Shown: positions 44,311-56,042 of the stretch, in pieces | Layout: each line of letters begins with the position of its first letter | How positions within the stretch are numbered: position 1 is the first letter of the stretch | NCBI GenBank assembly: GCA_002270565.1 | Contig: NQMI01000167.1 | Coordinates: 31,049-95,048 of the forward strand | Length of the DNA stretch: 64,000 nt | DNA from: Stenocarpella maydis | Taxonomy: Eukaryota; Ascomycota; Sordariomycetes; Diaporthales; Diaporthaceae | Direction: 5' to 3' | The notes under the pieces: model-generated | The model's database searches: none | The model's input: the letters and a program-made list of their open reading frames with translations, nothing else | What the model was told of the DNA's origin: nothing | Position numbers and translations under genes: made by a program

Positions 44311-45849
44311 ATGATGTCGACACTTTACCAGCATGCCACGGTAATAACGGTCAACGAGAAGCGTGAAATTATCCTGGACGGTGCGATTCTCGTTGTTGGC
44401 AATCGCATAAGCCTGATCGACAAGTTCTCAACCGTTATTGCGCACCCCGAGTTTCCGAGAGATGAACAGGTCCGAATTGTCGACCTGACTGGAAAAATCG
44501 TCCTACCTGGCCTGATCAATACTCACTGCCACACCGTCCAGTCTCTTCTCAGGGGCTTGGCCGAGGACCTATGGCTTCATCCGTGGATGTGCGACGCTAT
44601 ATGGCCCCTAGAGGCCTCGTATGATGCAGATGATGGATACCATGCAGCACGATTGACAATTGCTGAATTGCTCAAGGGAGGCACGACCACATTTCTCGAG
44701 GCGATGCTCACGCATAGCGCCGGCTTTGACAATGTCGTACGCGCCGTGGGCGAGTCTGGCATCAGGGCCTGCCTGGTAAGCCGACATGTAGACTCCCAAG
44801 CGCGATAATGGCTGCCAAAGAACATGTACGTTGACATGATCCGCCGTCAGGGCAAGTTGGTTAAACCCCAGACAGCCGACACCAACTCCCAGGTTTCCGA
44901 CGTCCGTGACAGGGACCTTGGGCACATGTTGATCAGTTCTGTCCTCGCGGCCCACCAAGCCCACAACGGCTCCTTCTCCGACCGGCTCCGCGTCTGGATG
45001 GCAGCCAGCACACCCAGAGGGTCCCCGCTCGCGGAGCATCACGCCATCGGGAGCGCCTGCCAGGAGCACGGGATCAACCTGACCATGCACTGCGCAGAGG
45101 CGGCGCGGGACAGGGACATCTACCGGGACTGCTACGGGGGCAGGACGCCGGTTCAGTTCTGCGGGGATGCGGCCCTGATCGGCGGTCCCGAGGGCCCTCC
45201 CTTCAAGACAGTTCTCGCGCACATGGTGCACCTCGACCCGGGGACCGACCTGCCCCTTCTCGCGCGGGCTTCCCGGGGCGTGAGCGTGGCGCACAACCCC
45301 ACGAGCAACTGCAAGCTCGCGTCGGGCATTGCTGCGGTCCCGGACATGGTGGCCGCTGGCGTGAACGTCAGCCTCGGCACGGACGGTGCGCCGTGCAATA
45401 ACACGCACGACATGTTCCGGGAGATGCACATGGCCAGCACGCTGCAGGCTGGCGCAAGGATGAAGGCGGGTGCCCTGCCTGCTACGACCGTGCTGGAGAT
45501 GGCGACCATCAACGGGGCGAGGGCGCTGGGCCTGGATGGCGACGTGGGCAGTTTGGAGGCGGGGAAGAAGGCGGATTTCGTGGCGGTGGGCGTCCCGCTC
45601 AGTGCGACGCCTTTTGAAGAAGCGCAGGTCATTGACGGCGGCATCGACCCCGTGACAGTGGCGGTGCATAGCTGTACGGCGGCGGATGTGGAGACCGTAG
45701 TCGTTGACGGGAGGCTGCTTGTCGAAGAGGGGCAGCTGGTAACCATGGATGAGGACGAGGTCACCCGCAACGCGAGAAGAGCAATCAGGGGCATAAGGGA
45801 AAGGTCAGGCGTGAAGGCTCGGCCATTGGCAGGCTGGGTATTCAAATAA
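44311..45849 (+). CDS. ATZ/TRZ-type metal-dependent amidohydrolase (deaminase-like)
   Basis: Exons 44311-44775 and 44851-45849 (75 bp intron, phase 0) give 487 residues. The start is MMSTLYQHAT; the longer frame starts with GTG. It has the amidohydrolase TIM-barrel metal site: THCHT (His72, His74), MHCAEA (His235, Glu238), LAHMVHLD (His279/His282) and LGTDGAPCNN (Asp333). KLASGIAAVPDMVAAGVNV is shared with MTA/SAH deaminases, guanine and 8-oxoguanine deaminases, and s-triazine hydrolases. The C-terminus (VGSLEAGKKADFV) completes the beta-sandwich. It has no signal peptide and is cytosolic. Likely reaction: hydrolytic removal of an amino group or other leaving group from an N-heterocycle. The substrate is unknown, but pairing with a nucleobase-type permease supports a purine- or pterin-like ring. 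Confidence 0.9.
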
Positions 45850-45981
45850 CAGGGGGCTGTGGGTATATAAAGACTAGATCGAGAAGAGGAAAAATCGTTT
45901 CTTCCGTGGAAGCCATGAGCCATTCGTAACCAAAACTACACAAGACGAGCACCTCAACCGCCGAGCTGGTGTGGTCAAGAG

Positions 45982-47260
45982 CTACTCCTTGAAGAGCCCC
46001 CTGTAAGCATCGACCTCGTGTCGGAGCCATAGCTTGGCAAGTCTCTCCTCCTTTCGAACTCCTTCAGCATGGTGTATACCTGGGTCGGGAGTATTAGCTG
46101 TGCTTGTTCCAACACAAGCGGGGCGGGGCATGAGAAAGGAGTGCAGCCATATGGGAACAGAAGAGGGCTGATGCCCCTGAGGCGGTTGATGGCACAGGGA
46201 GGGGACGGCGCAAGGGTCCTCCCGACAGGCCGAGAGGGGTTATTGAGGTTTTACTTACCGTACCCAGTGGGATGAATGATTCGATTGTTGCCCTGTGTTC
46301 CTGGGGAAAGTAACCAGTGGAGACGTCGATGAGCTCCTCGTTGCACCTGTTCCACCGCAGCACCTCAGACCAGCTCACGATCTCGTCGCCGACTAGGAAG
46401 GTCGGGAACGTTGCCATGGCCAGCTCGTTGAGGATCCAGTCTCGTTGGAAGTATGGCCTAGAGAGGAATCTCGAGAGGGCGATGAAGTTGGGCAGCTCGC
46501 GGAGGTCCGTCATGCCCTCGGGCATCTCCCAGAGGTGTTGGATGCCCTCCATCCAGACGTAGTGTGGCGCGTAGTTCTCGGGGTGGAGCTCCCTGTCCTC
46601 AGGGGTACCGAAGCGGTGCGGAAGGCCTCTGTCGCAGGTGCGGATGATGTGGACGGCTTGGTCGCTCGTCTCGTCCTTTGGGCCCAGCCATCCGACGACG
46701 GCCTTTGCGTTGCGGTAGGCGTTGGACATCATCCTGTGCTGCTCCTTCTGCTCCCGGGCGTCCCTCCGGTTGACGCAGACTGCGTCCAGCCAGACGAGCA
46801 GCGTTGTGCTCTGGTTCCTTGCGCGGTCAATCTCGGGTCGCTGAAAGCCAAGGCCGCGGAGGATGTTGCTCAGCCAGCGGGGTTGCCTCCTTTCCGGTCT
46901 TGGCTCCTTTGACCTCCTCACCTCCATCGAGGAGCCCTCGCCGTCCGAGGCATTCGAGCTCATGTCAGCCTGCGAAAAGACTGCTCTGGCATGCCGCAGG
47001 GCCTGGCCCAGGTTGGCGGGCAGCGCAATGCTCTTGTTGTCCAGCTGGACCTTTTCCGAGACATCAGTGTCGCCATACAGGGCCGACACCCCAACATATT
47101 CAAGGTCAGAAGTCAGCTGTCGGTTGACAAGGCGGGCGACGATTATGTCATTGATGTCGCTGGCGGGTTGGATTTCCAGGAGGCGGATCTCGTTGCGGTC
47201 GCGGGAGAGGTTCTTGTAGTTCAGCTGGCGGGTGGAGTGGCTGAGACCCTGTGTCGCCAT
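45982..47260 (-). CDS. HET-domain protein
   Basis: Exon 1 (47260 to about 46264) encodes a HET domain: EIRLLEIQPA near the N-terminus, YVGVSALYGD (the canonical YxALSYxWG block in diverged form), then VWLDAVCVNRRDAREQKEQ and RNAKAVVGWLGPKDE, and RDWILNELAMA. HET domains trigger cell death in fungal self/non-self recognition. A donor at 46263 (GTACGG) and an acceptor at 46080 would add a last exon ending AKLWLRHEVDAYRGLFKE at 45982; without splicing the frame runs into low-quality sequence to 46094. The last exon is less sure than the rest. The model is about 364 residues and lacks NACHT or repeat domains, so it is a short, HET-only type. Converges on the amidohydrolase gene (132 bp apart). 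Confidence 0.82.
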
Positions 47261-50200
47261 TGTGTCGGATGGTCGCGCTGACGGTGCAGAATTAGTAAAG
47301 TGTCAGACGGGTGTGAGGTGCAATTCTATGCATATTGCTAGCGTGAGCCGTTGGTTTTTTGCTGTGGTTGTTGACAGTCCAGCCTGCGTATGTATGGATG
47401 GCCCCTGGTTTCCTCGACCTGGCTTCTCCATCCCCATCGTCCTTCGCGACCCCCCCCCGGTACAGTCCCTGGATTTCACATACATAGTCCGTGTGTACCG
47501 TCAAGCCACGTGCGAATCATGCCAGAGGATGATGTCAAGCACTACCCTGCTGCTCGAGCCTGATCTGCGATATGTTGGCCCCAGGCCGGGGCGCGCTGGA
47601 GCGTGGTTTCACCCACGGTGGATCTAAATTCCCAACCGCCCCACCACCATCTGCTGGAAATTTTCAAGCGAGCAAAGCTCCTGTCAATGTGGACAACCTG
47701 CTACGTAGTAGTCGGCAGCATGGACTGACCGCCCTTATCCACTCTGGTGCGTCCAGGTCCCGAGGTCGCCTGCAGCGCGTAGGCAACGTCGAACCAGAAC
47801 GAATACGGATTATTCCTACGTGTACTTACGGAGCACACACACAAGTCCAGCCTCGCTGTCGCTGGGAACTGCCACTCGGTCACGCCGGGGCAGACGAGCA
47901 ATGAGGGCAGGCGAGGCCGTTCGCAGATGGCCGGGCGTTGCCCAGGCAAACCAGGTCGCTCGGCCTGCCATGTATGTGTCGTAAGATGCTCGTAACGCTG
48001 GCTCTGGATGCAACTTCAAGCAATCTATGCGGGAGATGGTGCTGCGAACCGCTGGTGGCTTGCAGGGTTCCTGACTAGACACCAGCCGGCGGCTTGGGCC
48101 CACTTCCAAGGTAGTATACCGTCGCTTTCGGCAAAAACGGCCTGTCAGTGGGCGGGAGCAAACCCACAGCCCCCTTGAGGTCATCAAGGGCTTGCAGCTG
48201 CGGTGAAAAGATTCAAGATAAGAGTCTTGGGCCTTGCCCTGCTGCCATGTCTCCAGAAGTTTCCTTGGGCTGTCGGTTGGTCCGGCACAGGAACGACAGC
48301 AGTCCATCTTACTTACACATGCACCCAGATGTTGCCCAGGTATTAATGAGGTTTGGCAGCTCGACGTCGACGACCGCATCGCAGTCACCTGTTTTCGCCG
48401 CCCCCCACCCCAGGCAGGTCTGAGCATCGTGAGTCCCGACCGAACACGTTTCTGGAACTCCTCATCGAACGAAGTGGAGACCCCATATCTCGCAGTCAGC
48501 TCTCAGGTGCTGTCGCGACTCAGTCAGGTGTGCACGTCACCATGGGACGCCCGCTTTTCCCCTGTTTAAAGAAAAGGGAAAGGGAATGTGACAGCTTCGA
48601 TGAGCCACGACACGGGCGGTAGGAGGACACGGGCGGCCTCTCCAAGGACTGCGAACCTATTCCAGCGAGGATCAGCATATAGCGTGGGAGCGTGGTGAGC
48701 ACAACATCCATAGGTTATTACGAAGAGAATTGACCTGGACACCTGCCCCCTCCTCCCGCCCCCGCAGACCTTGAGTGTGGACTGCGAACCGCTGCGTCGA
48801 GAATGTTGACAAAAACGCGAAAGGCACGGCTGGATTGGTCTCGTATATCCGCACTAGTTACACTAGGTCCGCAGCGTCGCCACGGGCAAGGCCGGGACGC
48901 TTGAGTCGGCAGGCGATGCCCATTCAACCCCCGTGTCCCCGAGGGTTGTATTGTCGAGACCACTGCGAAATTGCAGAAACCGCGGACCATCACATCGCGG
49001 GACTGCGCATTCATCACCGGGGCTTCTACGCTACAATCAGAGTCGAGACAAGCAAGACCAGGAAAAGCGCTCTGTCCTAGGGCAAGGGCCAGGGTTCGCC
49101 AGGACGTGCTGGCTGGCCAGGGCTATTTTAGTCATGAAGGGGGTGTAGGTGTCGCCCCCGACCGATGAATAATTACTAAGTCAGCTGGTGTGGAAGTGTG
49201 GTGGGCGAGTGGACTCACCGCCCCCAGCAAACCACGCTTCGTTTCCGGACGCCTCTATGCCGTCGATGATCCCAATGCTCGGCCAGGACCCTCGGTGTGG
49301 GCTCTTGCTTGCTGCTTGCACGCCTCTGGTCGTGCACCAGCAGGCGAGTGCGATGGTTCCATGAACCTCCAGATGATCCCCATGCCCATACGCCTCGTCG
49401 GCGGCGCTGAAAGATGCAGGGCTGATAAGATTGGGCTGCAATGCCGATGGGGCAACGTCTGCGTGGGCGACAAGATCGGCCGTTGGATTTCAAGATTTCG
49501 GAAGATCAACGAAGCCCGATCTCAGAAGTGACGCCGTGAACCCTGGATCACCTGAGGACAAGCACTCCTATTCTTACGCGGCCATATTCCGCGTAGCCGA
49601 GCACGATCAAGCCAGACCCGATGGCCCCATCTTTTAACCTTAGTTGCGTCAGCTATGTTCGGTAATCTCCGCCTCCCTCACGCGACTGGGGAACCCCTAA
49701 CCCACACAAGATATAGTGTATAATGATATTCAATGTGATAGACGTTGACTTGTCATATGGAGATTCACATAAAAGTACCTAGTCAGTGTTTATCTCGGCA
49801 CTGGGGATTGTAAATCCTAAGGATTGACGTGTGAATTTAACAGGCCGCAGGGTTGCCCCAACCGCTTATAAGCCAGGCAGGCCTATTCAGGATATATACG
49901 GCTTAACTGAAATTAATAAGCACGGTGCTGTGTGGAAAGCAGCAGGGAGCATTCCGTCCACACCACGTGATCAAACCGCCTATGTCACCAAGCTATATGA
50001 TCGGACGGCCTGCGAGGCGGCGTTCAATATATGTGAAGGCTAGGATCATGAACACTATACTCCGACCACGGCTTTATGTATATGTAAAAATTGACGAATG
50101 CAGGAAACAAGATCTGGCTAGGAAGAGAGGTATTGTAAGTCTAGATCGAAACCAGACGTTGGAAGGCAGACTGTCCTAACCTCGAGCTTGCCAGCGAGCC

Positions 50201-51266
50201 ATTCTGTACCGATACTGCAAGATGTAAAGGAGTGCGAGTCCTCATAAAAGGCCACGGTAGTAGGAGTCGTGTCTTTGCAGTGAATCCCGGAATAGTAATA
50301 AGCAGTCGATGATATCCTAGTTCGTGATATGTGTCTGAGATTCCCCACGCCCGAGGGGGGAGCACCGACTAGTTAGTTAGGGCTAGCCAAGTTGTTAGCC
50401 TGCTTGGCGCAGAAAGAATGGTGGCTTGAGGCTTGATTTGTATCGCGTTCATGCATAGGCTCGTCAACCTCCTGCCCCCGAAAGTGCCCAGTGGCCAGGT
50501 GATATGTGGTACAGGTAGATTAGGGAACACCACTAAGCCTAGGCTGCCCCAGAAGCAATGCCCCGAGATTTGCTCCCATAATCAGCCATATACATCATCT
50601 CAACTTCGAACGGGTTTCCTCATCATTCACGTGGCTAAACTATGCGAACTCTTTGGTTGCCCCGGTTGCATAGCCAATCATCCACCGGGGTTAACTGGAA
50701 TTGCTATGCTTGTCTTCTGGAGGTTTAGCAGGATCGGATTTTCATAACGCGATATTTCTGATATCCATCAAGCATTTCCGCTGGATCGACGTTGCATGAT
50801 GGCGCTAGGTTCCGCTATACCAGTACGGCCTAGCAGCGTAAAGCAATCCGGTCTTTGTAAGTTGTCAGTGGCTTGCACTATTCGTCATTGATGCATGAGT
50901 GCCGCTCATTAGTGTCTCAGAAAGCACACACCTAACCATTACAATGCTGGCCGCCACCTCGGAGCGGAATAGCTCCAAAGAAGCGGCTCAGCTGAGGACA
51001 AGACGGACAGATGATCGTGTAATCGACATCATTCGTGGCTGGTAAGCTGTTGTTGTGATGTCACCAACAGAGGAGCTTGGCCAATTTCGAAATTCTCAGG
51101 CCAGCTTGATTTTATCTTGAGATGGAGGTGGTGGCTGACGGGACAAGCTTAAATGAGCTCCCATTCGCTCGCCTTGATGCCAGTTGAGTTCCTCCTGTCT
51201 AACAAGAAACCAGCCCCGCGCCTATTATAGCATAGCATTTTCTACATCCTGAACAATTTGCCCGCC
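47261..51266. other. 4 kb gene-free region
   Basis: No supported gene. The open frames are short, overlap each other and lack domains. The last 300 bp form the promoter of the glycine-zipper protein gene. Confidence 0.5.
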
Positions 51267-53318
51267 ATGAGCAACCTCGGCCAGAAGATAAAGGAAGTAT
51301 TCACTGGTCATCACGACCAAAACAAGTACGACGGCAAAACTCCCGACGTGAATGCCCCCGGGGCTTACCCATCCGACGAACCTGCAATCACACATCCTTC
51401 CGACCATACCAAATTGACCAAGGTATCTCAACGCCCGAACCATCACGACGGACACGACGATCCTGAAGTAGGAGTGCAGCACCATACTGGACACTCTCAC
51501 CACGACCCAGAGCCAGAATCGAAGCAAGCCACCAGCGATGCCGGTAATTACCCTTATTGGGGAAATCTCCCTCGTGAGGGTGGCGAGCACGTCCACCGTT
51601 CCGAAGGTCCAAGCATCAATGCCCTGAAGCAGCATCGTGACGCAGATATAGATTCGAGCCATGCTGCTGGTGCCCCGGCAGCAGGCGCTACTATAGGTGG
51701 GGCGCGAGATATTGGCTCCAAGAAACTGGATGATCAGGCGAAAGACACGATGGGCGATAACACTCAACCGGCTGCGAGACGTGACTCGAAGTTCGGCGAT
51801 GAAGAAAGTAACGCCCACAAAGCCGCTGCAGCAACGGGTGTTGCGGGCACAGCTTATCTCCTGAACAGAGACAAGGCTGATTCGGACCGAACCGAGAGGA
51901 AATCCGAGGCCCCAGCACATACAAGCAACACAATTCAACACACCAAGACATCTACTACCACAGAAAAGCCCGCAGAGGCTGCCACTCCCACCAAGACGAC
52001 GTCGAGTGGTGATAATGACCGCTACAGGAAGGAAAAAGAATGCCTTGCTGCTGGCGCTGGAGCAGCCGGACTCGCCGGGGCAGGCTACTACGCCTCGCAA
52101 AATGGGGAAAAGTCCCGCGATTCCACGCATGAGGCCAGTTCGGTTAGTGCAAACGGAAGCAATACTAAAGCTTCTGAACACGCTGCGACGTCTCATCACG
52201 ATCCGGTAACCGAAGCACAAGAGGCATCGAGTGCCGCGGGAAACTATCCGTATTGGAAGAATGACAACAGCGGAGCTGGACTGGAAAAGAATACCACAAG
52301 GGTCGCAGAAGCTGCCACTCCGACCAAGACGACTTCGAGTGGTGATAATGACCGCCAGCGTAAAGAGGTGCAGGCAATCACGGCAGGAGTTGGAGGCTGC
52401 GGTCTCGCCGGCGCAGGCTACCTGGCAGGTAGGAAGTGGGATGATCACAAAAGAGATAAACATTCCTCAACGACGGGCGGCCAAACCACATCTGAGGGTT
52501 GGGAGGATGACACCGATGCTCGAACGCACGTTTCCTCTGCCTACCACGATGCCCATTCGGACAATGAGAAGAAGAAGGACAACGATCACCTGCGCAGTAC
52601 AGGGCTCGCCGCAACTGGGATTGGTGGTGCAGGCCTTGCAGGAGTCGGATATTGGGCATCAAACAGAACAGATGAGCGCAAAGACGAGCTACCTGACAAG
52701 ACTCGGGAGACGAGCTCGGCTATTGCGGCCCCAGGCAGTCTACCTCAACGTGGCACCACGAGTGGACTGGTCGACCCTGAAACAAGCGGAGGTGTCCACA
52801 ACACCGTTGTAGGTGCAGGTAGCTCCGAATACTCGCATCCGGTGGCATTTTCCAACGCCACAGGTGTCGACGACCAGACAGGCCTCCCCGCAGCTCAAGC
52901 CGCCGCAAAGCAAGCCTGGAACAAGCAACAACCCACATCATCCTACACCGCGGGGAAGTCCACCAAAGACAGCCAGAATACGCATATCAAACACGCTGCT
53001 GCGGGGACAGCATTCGGCGCAGGGGCTGCGGGTCTCGCCGCTGATCATGGCCAGGGTAAGGACCATGAGAACAATCCCAGGTCTGCCAAGCCCGAGAAGA
53101 TTGCAGACCGCGCCCTGGGGTCGGATGGCAAGCCCCATACGCCGTCCGCGACAGATAATACAACTTCTGGTTTGGCGTCAGGCGTTTCAGACTCAGCTGA
53201 TAACTGTGTGTCCAGTGGGAATGGGTCGAAAGTTCTTCACAAGTGTGATCGCTGCGGTCATGATAATGACATCAGCCGGTATTTCGACAGGAATGCTGTC
53301 TTCCGGTCGCAGCAGTGA
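51267..53318 (+). CDS. disordered stress-protein-like product with repeated glycine-zipper patches
   Basis: Single exon, 683 residues from the ATG at 51267 (the longer frame starts with TTG). No catalytic domain was recognised. The N-terminus MSNLGQKIKEVFTGH and APGAYPSD resemble fungal LEA-like/conidiation-type small proteins. The body is Gly/Ser/Thr/Asp/His-rich and disordered, broken by short hydrophobic Gly/Ala patches at about 187-200, 260-277, 370-388, 446-465 and 595-615, for example AAGLAGAGYYA, GCGLAGAGYLAG and GAGLAGVGYWA. AATPTKTTSSGDNDR occurs twice (about 237 and 348) with nearly identical DNA (51979-52022, 52312-52355); GNYPYW also occurs twice. A single CDRCGHDND lies near the C-terminus. 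No signal peptide. A structural, membrane-associated or stress-protective role is possible; none is proven. Confidence 0.8.
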   Translation: MSNLGQKIKEVFTGHHDQNKYDGKTPDVNAPGAYPSDEPAITHPSDHTKLTKVSQRPNHHDGHDDPEVGVQHHTGHSHHDPEPESKQATSDAGNYPYWGNLPREGGEHVHRSEGPSINALKQHRDADIDSSHAAGAPAAGATIGGARDIGSKKLDDQAKDTMGDNTQPAARRDSKFGDEESNAHKAAAATGVAGTAYLLNRDKADSDRTERKSEAPAHTSNTIQHTKTSTTTEKPAEAATPTKTTSSGDNDRYRKEKECLAAGAGAAGLAGAGYYASQNGEKSRDSTHEASSVSANGSNTKASEHAATSHHDPVTEAQEASSAAGNYPYWKNDNSGAGLEKNTTRVAEAATPTKTTSSGDNDRQRKEVQAITAGVGGCGLAGAGYLAGRKWDDHKRDKHSSTTGGQTTSEGWEDDTDARTHVSSAYHDAHSDNEKKKDNDHLRSTGLAATGIGGAGLAGVGYWASNRTDERKDELPDKTRETSSAIAAPGSLPQRGTTSGLVDPETSGGVHNTVVGAGSSEYSHPVAFSNATGVDDQTGLPAAQAAAKQAWNKQQPTSSYTAGKSTKDSQNTHIKHAAAGTAFGAGAAGLAADHGQGKDHENNPRSAKPEKIADRALGSDGKPHTPSATDNTTSGLASGVSDSADNCVSSGNGSKVLHKCDRCGHDNDISRYFDRNAVFRSQQ

Positions 53319-54076
53319 GATTACATTTTGACACTCAGATGAATGTATTAGGCCGCACGATCATTAAATGTGTAATTAGAGAGCGAAAGTAGTTAGCAAT
53401 CACGGCTTTGTCCTTTGCTGTTTACCTGGCATTAAGAATTCCAAGATGTTGTTAGAAAGTCTACTCACTCGGTCTTGGGGGAGTGTGCACGTAACTACCC
53501 AGGCGTACCGCGTTCTCTTATATGCTGACTTGGCAGGACTCATCACGCTATCCAAGCTTACCATACCAGGGTTCTATAGACTTCAGCAACAGTTGGTTCC
53601 CAGAATTAATAATTATATTTTTATAATAATTCCTCCTTGGGCAATATATAATCCTTAGCTTCTAATTAGTTAGATAAAAAGGCTACTAATGGCTTTAAGA
53701 TAAAGACTAGCTAAATGGAAATCTCTTTACAAGTCCTATTTATATACAAATAAATCTAATATAAAAAGAATCTACTTTTTTAAGACTTTTTTACTCCCTT
53801 TTATTAACCTTTTATCTCTTTCCTTATTTATAGGTATGAATTTAAAGATCCTATAATATACCTTCCTCTTTTTCCTCCTTCATAATTAGAGAGCCAATTA
53901 GAAGCTAGAGATCTAAAGGAGGAACTATTACCTCTTGTAGAACCATTAGTTTTGGAACTTTAATTAGCCCCCTAGGGCAACCGTTGCCGAAACCCATAGA
54001 GCCCCGGTCCGGTATTATCTCGGACGAGGCACGGTGGCTATCAAGCGGCGCTACACACGCTGGCACCACCAACGTC
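53319..54076. other. AT-rich spacer
   Basis: Bases 53590-53930 are very A/T-rich with many TA steps, as in RIP-decayed DNA. No gene was recognised. The right end is the 3' flank of the LAT permease gene. Confidence 0.6.
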
Positions 54077-56042
54077 TCAAACCTTTTCTGCACTATCATG
54101 GCTCGAATGAACATCCACATGCCTCTGCCTCAGGTTTCCAGCCTCGTCGTGATTCGCGTCCCATTCTGCAACCCGGTCGCGTGGAACCCGAACGAGACGA
54201 TGAGTCGTGGCACCCCTATTGTCCACATCCACAAGAATCTCGGGCCGTACCTCATACTTACCTAATCGAGGAAGCACATACATCCAAGCAATGTAATAGA
54301 GAGCACAGACAATGAGAACGGCGATGCCCACGACGCAATACGTCGCGTACCAAAAGCTGACATCACCGGCGTATGGCCCGCCCTCTGGAGGAAACCAAGG
54401 CATCACCAAGAGGTAAACATTAGTCAGGAGGTAGAAGATCACAGCCACATCCCACGCTTTGAACTCTGCGCGCTCGCGACCAACACGTTTGTAGCGGTAT
54501 CGGAAGATGTAGATTCCCAGTGTCATTGCAAGAAGAAACATACTGTCTGGGTAGGTCTTCAAGCTCACAACTGCGGACAAGGTCAGCCTCTCAGTCTCGC
54601 ATGACCCGGAAAACTCAGGTCAAGGTTCAGACATACCGAATTGGAAAGCATCTCCAGCTGGAGGGCCGATAATCATGATTAACGTGACACAAAATTTCAA
54701 AAAATACGGGCCGATGGGAGTACCAAAAGGCCGAGTCGAAACCCAGAATTGAGTCCAGGGCAACACACCTTGCCTTCCAATTTCTCGGATCAGACGAGAC
54801 TGGCCGATCAGGACAGCAAGCAGGTTGCCGAACGCGCTCAGGAGCACAAGCACGTTGAGCGCCTTCGAGCCCCGTGGGCCGAACACGGCAGTGAAGAAGA
54901 CACCGGCTGCAATCTCCCTAGATGCCGCGAATTCCTCCTTGGGGACCGCCGCAAAGTATGCAATGTTGCACAGCATGTAGAGCACGGCGACCACCACCAG
55001 AGAGATGGTGGCGTATTTCTTCAGGGTCGGGATCGGGCGCTTGATCTCGGCGACGACGTTGAACGCATTCTGGTAGCCCGAGTACGCGAACGCGATGTTG
55101 ACCATTGCACTGGAGAGGTCGTTCCCGTTGCTCGTGGTGCCCTCGAACGCAGTGTGGAAGTTGGCCCCTGGGTTGGGCACGCTCGTGTGGCCGCCGAGAA
55201 CGACGAAGCCAGCAACCGAGATCACAACGAGGAGTGCGATTTTGAAGACGCCGAGGACATTAGTCGCCCAGAGTGAATACTTGTTGTTCGCGATCACACA
55301 GATGACGGCCAGCGTGTAGGCAGCGACTGCCACCCCCTTGGATTCCCAGTCCGTAGGGGTCTTCTCAGCGATTCGCCAGATGTAACGGGACAGTACTGTT
55401 GGCTGCCACGTCAGTGACTCCGCTTCCCTTCAAGATCCGCAATACGTGTGAACAGGGTGCGAACATACCGATCGCGTTGCTGGCGCTGAAAGAAAGGATC
55501 ACGGACTGAACCGCGAAGGCAATAGGGAAGAAGTGCTTGGGACGCGGATAAGCCTGTTCGAGATAAACGGTCTCGGAGCCGCTGCGGTTGGGGAAATAGG
55601 CGGCCAGCTCGAGGTAGACAGCTAGCCCGGCGGCTGCCATCAAGAACCCAATGACCCAATAGAAGAGAGCCAGGCCAATCGACCCAGTGCTTCCTAGGAT
55701 GCTTCCAGCTGCGTTCACAGAAACAGTCAGCCCCTGTGCCTCGTACCCATGAGTGGGATCCGAAGACTCACGCGTGGAGAATATGCCCGTCCCCACCATC
55801 TGATTCACATTGAGGAATACGATTGTCGCCCAGCCCACATTATATCCTAGTGGTGAGTGAACCTCGACAGGGGCGCCAACTGCCTCCTGATAAGTTGCTC
55901 CGGAGTCGTTGCCAGCTTTGGCGCGAGTATAGGCGAGGCCGCCATCGTGTAGAATCGACGGCTCCGAGTCAGAAGTGTAGTGATTATCGGCGGTGACTTC
56001 AGTCTCGGCAGCCGTGGGCCGGTTCCAGAACTTGTACGACAT
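54077..56042 (-). CDS. LAT-type amino-acid permease (Mup1-like, APC superfamily)
   Basis: Exons 56042-55772, 55708-55469, 55395-54637 and 54570-54077 join in frame to 587 residues; introns are 63, 73 and 66 bp. The ATG at 56042 (MSYKFWNR) is used, as the longer frame begins with GTG. TM1 carries NVNQMVGTGIFST followed across the first splice by PGSILGSTGS, the helix-breaking substrate motif of the LAT/APC fold. TM6 has VNIAFAYSGYQNAFNVVAE, typical of Mup1-type high-affinity methionine permeases. Twelve membrane helices are visible. The C-terminal tail is charged and cytosolic, with Lys residues that could be ubiquitinated. It probably imports methionine or another neutral amino acid at the plasma membrane; the exact substrate is inferred. 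Confidence 0.9.

Noticed and set aside
44608..45923. long minus-strand frames (256-353 codons)
   Set aside because: Antisense shadows of the amidohydrolase gene; Arg/His- or Ser-rich, no domain.
51225..52463. 412-codon minus-strand frame
   Set aside because: Antisense to the glycine-zipper gene; hydrophobic but made of repeats mirrored from the plus strand.
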